From Gentiana macrophylla (lineage: Eukaryota > Streptophyta > Magnoliopsida > Gentianales > Gentianaceae), in the NCBI GenBank assembly GCA_026214975.1, contig CM047805.1:189233620-189297619 (forward strand): DNA of 64,000 bases. The letters are read 5' to 3'. Within the stretch, counting starts at the first letter, position 1, and every line of letters begins with the position of its first letter. Below the pieces are notes generated by a model that saw only the letters and a program-made list of their open reading frames with translations, was not told the origin of the DNA and did not search any database. A program made the translations under genes and the position numbers. This document shows positions 23,117 through 34,500 of this stretch, piece by piece.

Positions 23117-24291
23117 CTTGATTTTGAAGAAGAGTAAAAACTTAGTTAATGCTCTAAGTCGATTAACAAATCTAAAATCGACACACTCAAAAGATAAAAT
23201 CGATCAGAAACTCGCTTTATAGTCAGCCATCCAAGCAACTCAAAGTACATTCGAACGTTGTAAATCAAGGATTTTTATTGGATGAAGAACTGACATGTCA
23301 GAACGGTCACTGACACATGACATCTGAAAATATAGACGTTGATACAATTCAAATTCAAACAAGATGAACGTTGGACCTCAAACTATAAATAGAGGACTTT
23401 GCACCAAGGATCAAACACCGAATTAACAAGATTACAAGCATTTTTGTGCACAAGTCTAGTTCATTCGAATTGCTATCAATATCTGCGCTCAACAATATCA
23501 TGTCTAGAATTTCTTCAAGTGTTCAAGCACATCGATTATATTCAGATTTTGACACTTTGAAGAACCACAAGCGAGAATCAATTTATTGATTCTCATCCCA
23601 ACTTTGATTCTTAATCAAAAGTTTAGACTATGAAGCAATCCAGTCAAGGAGTTGCCAAGGACAGTTGTGACATTTGCAGTCGGGTAGACTGTGTTTGTGG
23701 TGGTAGCTGGTGAAGAGGCAATACAACCCTCTAAGGACCAGTGGTTCAAGCATTTGGAGAGCAGCAATCCAACATGTTATTTAATTGTTTAGATAGTGAC
23801 ACTAAGGATTAGTCAAGGACTATCATATAGGACTTTTTGTAACAGCGTACCTCTAGGGGAAGAGTGGACTGACAGGATTACATCACAGGGGAAGAGTGGA
23901 CTGACAAGATTACACCACCTGGAACCACTATAATTCTTGCTCTACTTACTTTACGCATTTACTTATTTTTACAGCATTTATATTAGTTTATACATCATAC
24001 TGAAACTGATTGTTATAAGCATATACGGTTCACAAACAGACATTCACCAGAATTCAGTTTTGCATATCCAGTTTTTTCTTATAGAATCAACAAGATACAG
24101 TTAAAGGCTAAAATCTATATCCGCTGCCGGTTGACTCGGTTTTGTATAAGTCAGTTTGACTTAGACTCAGCTTTGTCAGCTCAACTCCACACAAGTTAAA
24201 ACTGAACCTTAATTATTAATTAATCTAGTTTTTGGTGACAAGTTTATTCAACACCCCCTAAACTTGTGTTAGCCTTTCCAAGGGACCAACA
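22492..24291 (+). mobile_element. Solo LTR (Copia-like), 1.8 kb
   Basis: The unit begins TGTTGGAAATAAAA and ends GGGACCAACA, so its ends are short inverted repeats. It is flanked by the same 5 bases, CAAAC, at 22,487-22,491 and 24,292-24,296. No internal coding region exists. A TATA box (TATAAATA, 23,384-23,391) lies on +. The 3' part (ttcaacaccccctaaacttg) is like the U5 end of SIRE/Maximus-type Copia LTRs. It is best explained by LTR-LTR recombination that removed the body of the element. Confidence 0.88.
23038..23114. repeat. (TA)n microsatellite inside the solo LTR
   Basis: About 77 bases of uninterrupted TA dinucleotides. The open frame of repeating Tyr-Ile across it has no coding meaning. 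Confidence 0.97.
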
Positions 24292-24296
24292 CAAAC

Positions 24297-25063
24297 TTTA
24301 ATATCATGGTATCTACATCATAAGCATGTTAACCCCAAAACATGAAAGCTATCAACATAAGCACCATTAGGTCCATCATATCTAGAATTGCTTCTTTTAT
24401 GACATTCTTTGACAACAAAAGTAACATTTGCTCATATAAATCGTGTTTTACCTTCAACATATGGAGTCATTAATTCTGCCCATAAAACATGATCTATACC
24501 ATTTTGAGATATTGATATCATCATCACAACAGATAAACAAACACAAAGCATTAATTCACCAACATATCATCTTTTAACCTTATTAAGACTTCTAAGTTGT
24601 TCTTTGCATGCATACTTCATTCCTTGTTAATTTAACTTATAATAAAGTCAGAGCCAGCTTTCGTCGTATACGTGTGTAGTGAAGGTAAAGAAAATTGTGA
24701 ATGTAGTGGTAAAATGGAAAAAAGTTGATTTCGAATGAGTTAAAAAAGAATAATAATGCAATATTATAGTTAAGATTCATCATGTACCAAAAGTTACTCC
24801 ATCTGGTTTATTAACGGTCACTTTTCAGAATTTGTTTTATTTTTATTTATCTATCATTTTACAATTTCGATACAGCATTTATTATATTTTTTCACCTTTA
24901 CCCTTTATTTCAATAATTTAAATTTTGGTAAAATTTTCCATACACAATGAATGAAGGTTAACTGCAGCATTTTATACTCTTTTTTCAGACACATTAATTA
25001 TTTACTTAATTTATTTAATTCTTCTCCCTCGGTTAAAAAAAAAAAAAGAAAAGCGGAGGGATC

Positions 25064-25094
<31 letters not shown>

Positions 25095-25331
25095 TGGCAA
25101 TAAGAGGGGGTGCTGTTGAAGCCATAAACGAAAACGATTTTTGGCTTAATTTCCACTAAGAACGGACAGCAAGGCAGTCGCAACACGACTACGCCACATA
25201 GCGAATCAACGTTCCTCCTTTCCTTCGTTTCTGAAAATGAATAAAACCAACAATTTCATTCCATTTAACCTCTAAACTAAACGCCCACGCCCCCGTCCCT
25301 CGCGGCCGAGTTGCCCAAATCTTGTGCAAAG
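24297..25331. other. Intergenic region upstream of the OTU gene
   Basis: AT-rich sequence with a T run at about 25,069-25,095. A segment at 24,797-24,830 (ctccatctggtttattaac) resembles a worn Stowaway end, without a clear partner. No gene is seen. Confidence 0.4.
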
Positions 25332-25573
25332 TATAAAACCCCTTCCTTCAGATTTCCCCACTTCACACTTGGCCTCCTTCTTCTCCTTTTTTTTTTTTTT
25401 TTTTTTCTTCCTCCCCCATCACATCCTCGTTTTGATCCCCTGCTCTGTCCTTTTTCCGTTTTCCCCATCTCATCTCTTCCAGATTCTACCGATCTTTCTC
25501 CGCTGATTCTTTATCAGGTGACCTATTTTGTGGTAATCGACTAAGTGGTAATCGACTAATCGTACTCCACCTG
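25332..25573 (+). promoter_or_regulatory. Core promoter and 5'UTR exon of the OTU gene
   Basis: TATAAA at 25,332-25,337 is followed by a pyrimidine-rich stretch (Y-patch-like, T run around 25,388-25,406). A strong donor CTG/GTGAGT at 25,574 comes next. Transcription would start near 25,365. The exon joins across a 2.8-kb intron to 28,394. Confidence 0.6.
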
Positions 25574-28393
25574 GTGAGTTATTGTTCTATTAATTTCACA
25601 TTTTGTACTGCATTGGTAGATTCATTGTTTGATCGAGTGTTTTTTTTCCTTCCTTTTTCTCTTGATTTCTCTTCTTTTCCTTGTTAGATTCAGTATTATT
25701 GATCGCAACTGCTTTATTAGACGAATCTTGTTTTTCTCTCTCTTGCGTACTGTGTGTACTATTCGCCAGAATTAGATACGGTGAGGATGCGAATTTGCTA
25801 TATACTGTTAATTTACGGAGTTTCTGTTGATTTTTCCTCTTCTGAGATTAAATATGATGATATCATCGATACGGCTCCTGGTTTATTGGTGGTGTTTAGT
25901 GCTCCTTGGATTTTGACCGATGTTTATGCGTAATTGTTTTGTAATTAGATTTATATACGTTGCTTTCCTTTTTTATTTTGGTGATTGAATTGTGTTTATC
26001 TGTTATCAGGTCTCAGATAATTGCAAGTTGTCGTTTTGTTATTTTAAACTAATATTATTTTATGAAACTGCTTAAATCCTATGAACAGTGCATAGAGTGA
26101 GGTATCTCACAATTTCCATTATTTCTCTCAATTAAAAAATTAGTTAAATGAGAACAATTTTTTTTTTTTAAACCAATAATTTTTATTAATCAACCAAAAT
26201 CCGCCAAAACGGATGTAGTAATGGGATGTGCTCCCCAAGCAAAGACACCCAAAGAATAAAACGTCTAGACGCTCCATAATATGAGCCGGCCGGTTACCGG
26301 TATGCTGAATAAAAGAAAAATTAGAATTTATGAGAAATGGAATTTCAACCATGAAGTGTTCAAGTATAACTCAATAATCAAGTATACTACTACACGGCAT
26401 CGGATTTGTATTTCTATATTAGATCATATAAGAATAAATTTGTTTCCTATTATGTGCTCATGTATATCGTGAGCAGATAGTCTACTGTGTATGCGACAAT
26501 CATCATTTCTGAAAATGTTTACCTGGGTTTTCAATAAGCAACTCCTTCCCCTTTTCTTCGTCGGTGTGTATTTCAGATTGTGATTGCCATGTTAGATGAA
26601 CTTAAAATATTTTATTCATAAATTTTTGGGTCATGCTAATTTTAAAAATTACTTCAATTTTCTTCAATTGCTGCAGATCCGTCACCTCCCGCCTCAGATT
26701 CATTTCTTTTCCTTTGCCCCCTCTCTGACCACCAAATCTTGTTTGCTTACAGATTTTTTTTTTTTTTGAAAGTTATTTCCTTTTGGTTTGTTTTTTCTTT
26801 TTACTTTAGAGCCCACCTACGGATAAGGAATTAGTGGTATCCATGACATCTCCTTAAATATTTCTGTGACGTCATTCAATCAAATGCTTAAGTAGTAGTT
26901 TGACACTTGTATCCTTTCACATTCGATTCTTGACATGTTTTTATTATCTGTTGCAACTAATTTGATACGTGTCTACTTGCATATATAATGGTTGCAGTTT
27001 CTTGCTTGTAATAAGAAAAGAATATGTTGGAAAGAAAATAGTTCCATGACAATTGCAAAGAAGCATTTGGAAAGGTACTAATATCGTAGAATAGTTTTGG
27101 AAATAAACTAATGTGGGTGCAAGTAATACTGTTTGCTACACTAAACTCACTTTTAGATTTGATTAGGTGGCAGAGGATTTCTTAAAGGAATCCCACTTGG
27201 AAGATTCTTTATACTGATCTGAATTCCACTTTATGAACTAAGTAGAAGATAATTTTTCAGAATTCACAGGAACCTGAAGTGTCCTTCTCCTCCTAACTTC
27301 TCCATCACTTATATCTTGCACCAAGCCAACCGTAAGAATTCACGTACCAAAAATACAATAACAGTAGTTTAGAAAAGAAACTAAACACTAGCAATTGGCA
27401 CAACTTTCGTTATTCAAGTTTCAAGAAATGCATTTTGGTGGGTACAAGTTGACGTGTTGTCGATGTCAACATTCGATATATGAACTTGAGCAGGCCAACA
27501 TTTAAATTGAAAAGAGTTTGACGTGTGTGGTTTTCGGGCTTGGTATATGGACACGATATCATCGAGTATCAGATTGACTGAAGTACTCTTGGAGATTGGC
27601 TTGACCTATAGCACATTATGGTAGGCATAAATAAAACTTATAAGGTTAGGAAAAGAACAAAATATTGAAAACTTTAGTTTTCCAACGGATATGCATATGC
27701 TGTTTATTCTTTATAAAGGCTACGTATATTGTCATTTTTATGTGTCTAACTTGAATGGTGCTAATAGTATGTGGTAAGTGAAAGCTTCTCAAATGACCAG
27801 ACTTGGTAAATTATCTTATCAAGTTATTACTCTACCGTAGAAATTTCCAGACATGTCCGGGTACAAAGATTATATGCGGTGGTTGTTTCATTATGATGCT
27901 GGATACCAAAATTTGCCTTGAATAGCATAGTTAATTATGGAATCATCATGTATCTATGTAATGAAATTTGTTATCTTATGTTGAATTGGCCATTTGTGTG
28001 TGTGTGTGTTTTGCTTTCCAAATGCACACTAGATGTTTCCTTTATAACCGCTCCAAATAGGAAATGAAGCATAGAAAGAAGCAATATTATTCTAGTGGCG
28101 ATTCTCTCCAGAGTTTGAAATCCTAAAAAAGTATGATCTTATTATGCCAAGTTTTTCTCTTTACCTCAGTTTTTTATTGGTTGATGAAATTTCTCTGCTA
28201 ATTTTTTATGGCTAGTTATGTTGTGCATTAAAAACTTGAAAGAAAAAAAAAATAGTCCCTCTACTCACTGTATGTTGGACACATGTATGCTCACTTGCTT
28301 GACTATAATTCTGATCAAGCAGTTTCATCTTCTCAATTTTCTCTTCATGGAAATTAAGCTCTTTTGCCTCTTTGATGTTTATGCCAATATCAG
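25574..28393 (+). other. Intron 1 (5'UTR intron) of the OTU gene
   Basis: The intron runs from GTGAGT at 25,574 to the acceptor atatcag at 28,387-28,393. It is T-rich with a short (GT)n near 28,000. A segment at 26,155-26,290 (aaccaataatttttattaat and following) resembles one at 40,437-40,520 and looks like a shared dispersed repeat. Confidence 0.55.
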
Positions 28394-28434
28394 GTCTATA
28401 AAGCATCATAGGAGGAATTTTCAGTCAAGCTGGT

Positions 28435-28455
28435 ATGGGATCAGTCTGGTTGTGA
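28435..28455 (+). CDS. Short upstream ORF in the OTU 5'UTR
   Basis: ATG at 28,435 in the second leader exon opens a 6-codon frame (MGSVWL) that stops at 28,455, 68 bases before the main ATG. It could reduce translation of the main frame if the leader exon boundaries are right. No conservation evidence is available. Confidence 0.35.
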   Translation: MGSVWL

Positions 28456-28523
28456 ACTAGAAGACGTGCTGTGCGTTGGTTCGTGAGAATTTCTCTAAAA
28501 CACAACTGCAGAAAGAAATAAGC

Positions 28524-31500
28524 ATGTGCGAGCCAGATTCAGAGCATTCCTCTTGGGGCATGAACATCTTCGATGTTGATGGTCTTTTTAGCTGCAAGTA
28601 TTATGGCGACAGTAATCAGCACAATTTGAAAATACATGAAGAATACACAAGCAATGGGTACTACGAAACTCCACTAGGTATTGTTGATGGCGATGACACT
28701 ACTGCTCGTGCTTTGCCAGAAGAATTTTCACGTTTATCAGTTGTAGAAGCTCCTGAATTGTTACACGGAGGGGATGAATACTTGCATGACTCGAACCTTG
28801 TCCAGGGCTATACTCCAACAGGTTATTATCCAGGTATGATTACCATTTTCAGTTTGCACCATTTATATTTCATTTTGTCGGGTTTTCCACTTGATGAAGT
28901 ACTTTAAAAGGACTACAACCTTTGCAGGCTATATGTTTGGCCCAGGAGAGACAGATGAAGTGGGACCTTCGAGTTCCTGTTCTAGTCCTGGGGATAGGTC
29001 GTATGACGGGGAAGAATATTCTTACGATTTGGAAATAACAGATGAATCTGAACTCGACGGAGAAGTAGACAAGAGGTTAAACCTACTGATTCCTGTTCCA
29101 GTAAGTGCTGTTTGTAATTGTATGTCCTTATTTTGTCTGTCTTGTGTTCTGGCTGAAATGTTGAATCAAAAGAATGAATTATACAGGTGTTCATGGTTTT
29201 GAAAGTATAATAATGAGCTCTCAAGGCTCTATTTTGTTCTCTTTTCCTGAATCTTAAATTAACAACTAGGGGAGGTCCTTTTCTGAATCTTAAATTATCA
29301 ACTAGGGAGGTACGGCTGGATCACCTTCTTTCCCTGGAGGGCTAATGGATGTTCTTTCCAAAACTTTAACTCTTTATATCTAATCAAAGATTCTTCACCA
29401 GGATAGAGTACTCTTCCGTGGATGGAATAGTGTGTGTGTGTGGCAACTGACAAGTATTTGAGGAGAATGTCAGGACTTTAGTTTAACATCTACTTGTTTT
29501 TATTCCTCCCCCCAAGTTGTTGTGATGCTTCAGCAGGCTAAGGAAGACCATAATGCAATGGAGCAATCAATGGCTGGATCATTTTCACATTTTGAGTATG
29601 TGGTTAGATCACTTGTACACTTGTACTTGAGAGATCTCTTAGGCTTGGTTTGGATTGAAGGAATGAGATAGAAAAGAAATGAAAGATAGTGGCAGAAAAT
29701 AAAAGAGAGGAGAATGAGGGATTGTGAAGTCTATTTTGAGTTTTAGGATATCATTTCTTTTCCCTACAATTATTGCAATCCAAACATTTGAATCCTTCCA
29801 AATCATATCATTTCTTTTCCCTACAATTATTGCAATCCAAACCGCGTCTTAAGGCTAGTATTTAGGAGGATCCTTGCACCAATGCATAGTGTCATATTGC
29901 GGGAATTTGAGTAGAAAACATGTGTATTATTGCTTTGGTATACAAAAGAGAGAAAGGCACAAATATATAGCAATTTAGGAGGCTAAGTATGGTAATACTA
30001 ACTACTATCAAATCAACTACTACCTCCGTCCCATAAAAAGTGTCAATTTAGAAAACCAATACATCATTTAATGCACTTTTTCCAAACATATCTCTATCAT
30101 AACATTTAATGTATACATTCATTTCATATTCCAAAAGAGCATTTATTATTTTATCGGGGTATATATATCCATCGCTACTTGAAATACAACATATTAATTG
30201 TTTCTTAATCTGTGTGCACCACAAAAATGGACATTTTTTATGGGACGGAGTTAGTATTAAAGGAAAGAAATAATATCTAAAGACAGCAAGAAATTTTCCG
30301 ATGACTTACCGAAAATAAAACCGGACTGATTCCCTAGAATTATGCGCTAATCAATTTCTTTTCTCCGATTGATCTGTTCGTATGATAACGAACTTGAATC
30401 TTCTCAGTCCTGTCTTAGCTCAGTTGGTATCAGAGCCTCAAGTTTCATATTAACTTAGGCATCGTCGTCTAATCAGTTGATCTGTTTAAGAATTTCTTTT
30501 TCCTTTGAATTAAGTCCGACGATCTTCTCAGAAAAACATGCTTCCATTACTTGCGGAATTTCTTCCATTACTTGCGGTTTTTCTTCCATTACTTGCGGCT
30601 CTGTCCAGATATCACAAGAGCATAGTAGTCTGTTTTCTCATAATCATAGCATCTTTGCTTTATTGTACTTTCTCAATGATTTGGTACTCTATCCGAATTT
30701 CTTCTTTACATAGAAAGGTTCGATCCTACTTTCACTTTCTTTCCTTTTATTTTAATCCTTTTCCCTGTGTTAACCTTAGGTCAAAGCCTTTCAACCTTTT
30801 CTGTCCAGAAAAAGAACCCTTCCAATTAAGTTTTGTTGTGTAAGAGAAAATAAAATAAGATGTGTATTATTACTACTATTACTGGTTCTAGATTTTTCTT
30901 GAAGTGTTGTTGCTTTGCATATAAGTCTCTTTGCCCAGAAACTTACTATCTTTTGAAAAATAAAATAAAAAATCAAACGCAACGAAAAGCTTTGAAAGAA
31001 ATCAAAAAGCATGGAGAGCGCCTTGTAATCTTCATGGCTGACAAAGCCATCATAAATCAATTGCTCCATGCCCTCAGCCAACAGTTTATCAAATTTATTA
31101 ACGCCGCAGAGGAAACTCGTGTAATGTGCATAGTGGGGGTGTAGTCGAGTCGAGTCGATACCTTTGGGCTCGAGCTCAACTCAACTAAAAAGACTCGGTC
31201 TTAGAACTTGACTCGAGCTTGGTCGAGCAATAAAAAGACAAGATCGAACTCGACTCGGCTCGTAAGCTTGATTATTTTCTTAGAATTCATTTATTTGTTA
31301 TAAAACATGGCAAGATCTAGTTCGACTCGTCTAATACTCGATTCGACTAAATTTTAATTATTTATATAAAATATTATTTAATAGTAAATTATACTACCTC
31401 CGTCCCAAAATATAAGTCACTTTGAGTGTTTTCACACAGATTAAGGAAGTGGTTGTGTGACGTAAATTTATAGCAGAAATGACTATAATGTCTTTTGACT

Positions 31501-34500
31501 ATCATTAATGCAATACTTATAGAGTGGTTGGATTGTTAATAAATTAGGGGTAAGATAGAAAAAAAGAGTAATAAATGCTTCATTGGTTACGTAGAATGAC
31601 TTATATTATGGGACAAACAAAAAGAGGCAAAGTGACTTATATTCTGGGACGGAATGACTTATATTATGGGACAAACAAAAAGAGGCAAAGTGACTTATAT
31701 TTTGGGATGGAGGTAGTATAAATATAATTAAGTTATTAATTATTTAATATAGCTCGAATAACTCGTGAACTACTCGATTACTATTTTGAAGCTCGAGATC
31801 GGCTCGGTAGATTATTTGAGTAGCTCGACTTGAGCTCAAACTCGGAAAAACCGAATTGAGTCAAACTCCTTTACGAGTCGAGTGCATAGGAAACTTGTTC
31901 CTCTAAGAGGAGCAACTCACATCAGACACTACTACACCGTCTCTTATGCCGCGACACATAATCAACTTTCCTTGGGAGGTGTGCCTCAGTTTCCACGTCA
32001 CAGCCCTTATGATATGAATTCGGAACCGATGGTATTTCACGATGGACCCGAGACTCGACTCCAACGAAAAATGAGGCTCGAGTCAATGAACAATTTGGTC
32101 AACATAGTTTTTGAAGAACCTACGACCAAGCATGGGCAAGATTTTGAAGTTATCAAGTCAGTCATATATGGTAACGGACTTTCGGAATGATTATTCAAGT
32201 ACTATATGTTACTACTATATTTTAAGTAACTTAGTAAAATATTATTTACCTAAAACCCCTATCAAAATGGCGCCAATAATGGGTACAAGAAGTCCTCTTG
32301 GAAAATTTCTACATTCAATGAATCCAAGATGTCAAAATCAAAAAGACTTCCTTGAAAAGACCAAAAGACTTGCCTTGAACTTCCAAGAGGCTCCTTGAAG
32401 CTTGTGGACCGAAAGCCTTTTGATTTCTACTTTGGATTGTGTTATTTCTACTCCTATAAATAGGCATATCTTGTACTTGTAATGGACAACTCTCATTTTG
32501 ATATATAAAATATTTTCTTCACTTTTATAGTGTTGTGTGAATTCTCTAGATAGAGTTTTCAAACCGGATTATCAAGGGCCCGAGCAACCCTTGTGGGTAT
32601 CCAATATACCTAGGTGCCTAGAGACAGGTTTTCTAGGTGTCAAGGTGAAATTCCAAGGTGCCTTCTCACTAGTTGAGATTGTGTCGAGGAGCTCTCTATT
32701 CCAAGGTGCCTCCTCACAAGTTGAGGTTGAGGTTGTGTCAAGGAGACTCTCCAAAATTCCAAATACCTTAATCCTAGATCCGACAACCCCGATTCTTATC
32801 ACCTTACATCATGACACATGACCAACCTGTTGACCTTATGCCATTGCAGCCCCAAGTAAGACATCATGTGCAGCCAATTGCCGTGAGTCCACCAATGGCC
32901 ACAACCGGCCCTTTGTCCACCTGCAACAACCAATCATACCTTTTATTTTCAGTCTTTGTCGAAGCCATCCAACCTCTGCCGATTCAGACATACAAAAGAT
33001 AATCCTATTGATGCAAAAAATGAAGATAGCCTTGCTCATGATGAATAGGATGATGATGGCAACAAGGGAATTGAAAGTGAATCTTCTGCTTAATCAGAGG
33101 ATGAAACCAATACAAGAGCCCGACATAAGGCTGGTTTTTGGACTTTGCCCACGGTGAAGATGAATATTTTGTTTCCATTGGTGTGTATAAAAGGATGTTT
33201 TCGATGAACCACCTACTCTTAAGGATAAGGAAGCAAAAATCGAATTTAATGTTCTAAATTATATTCTTTATCACATGCTTCGTCAAGCCACACAATGTTG
33301 GATTTATCAATCGTTTCATATATGCTAATTGTTCGACTATAGTGTTATCAAGTGCTGATGACAACTCGGGGCCAGTTGTTTTGTGGAAGGAAATGATGAG
33401 GATAGAATATCCCGCAAGAAGATGTAAAAAGAGAAAAAGGAAATTGAATCATATTTAATGATGCGGAGAATATTTAGTGGCATAATTTATGGATAATATT
33501 TTGGGGGAATGAGGGAGAAGGACAGAAATATTTCATCAATTGAGTAGAAGGACAGTTTTTTAAAACTTTTGCATAAAGGACAAAACTATTTATTCATCGT
33601 CGAAATTCACTTGTGTTCAAATTCATTGCTTAAATTCACTTGACGAAATTCACTCATTAAAATTCACTATTTTTCAAAATTCATCGTCGAAATTCACTAA
33701 TTTTCGGATTCACTTGTCGAAATTCACTATCGAAATTCACCGATTTCGGGATTCACTAGGAGATTCACCGATTTTCGGATTCACTGCTTTGTCCTTCGCT
33801 TATAAAATTATGCAGCTTGTCCTTCTCCCTATAAAAAATATGTAGTTGTCTCCATTACTTAAAAATATTTCAGATTGTGTCCTTATCCCTAATTTTCCAT
33901 AATATTTTATATGATTGATTTTTGTTTATTTTATTTTCTTTAGGTGAATTAATTAGTTTTGTTTGTTATTTTCTTTAATATGGACAATCTAATAGTTCTA
34001 GACTCTTATTTACACCCTTATATAAAAAAGGAGAGCATCTAATACAACATCCTAGCATCAACAAAATTTCTAAGTTATTTCTTATTAGCCTTGGGGCTTG
34101 TGTTGTGTGTGAGCTCTTTTCTAGTTTTTTTTACTGTCCGATTGAACGATATCAATCACTCTTAAGTTCGCTCGATAACGAACTTGAATATTCTCGATCC
34201 CTATCCTACATCACCAGACTCAGTATGACCGTAAAATGTTCGATGTTCTAAAACTCGCTAGCGATGACGGTGCGCTCCAGGCGCCTAGCGCCTGCATGCG
34301 CTAGGCGGCGCCAGCGTTTTTTTTTTTTTTTTTTTTTTTTTAATTTGAAAAATTAATACTTATCTTATTTAAATTTTACATCCTATGATCATAAAACATA
34401 AAAATCAAGTAAAACTTGTAAATTGTGTCAAAAGATCAATGAAACGTAGTATCCAAAACCCAAAGTACGAAAAATCAATGTCATGCTCAACACTCAACTC

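Noticed and set aside
22943..23137. Frame of repeating Tyr-Ile
   Set aside because: Translation of the (TA)n microsatellite.
29306..29352. Functional rRNA gene
   Set aside because: Only about 47 bases of the 16S end are present.
30710..30740. ggttcgatcc word suggesting a tRNA T-loop
   Set aside because: No acceptor stem or anticodon arm can be formed around it.
31882..32190. 100-codon frame as a captured host gene fragment
   Set aside because: It lacks an ATG start and any recognisable domain. It is kept only as unclassified transposon mosaic.
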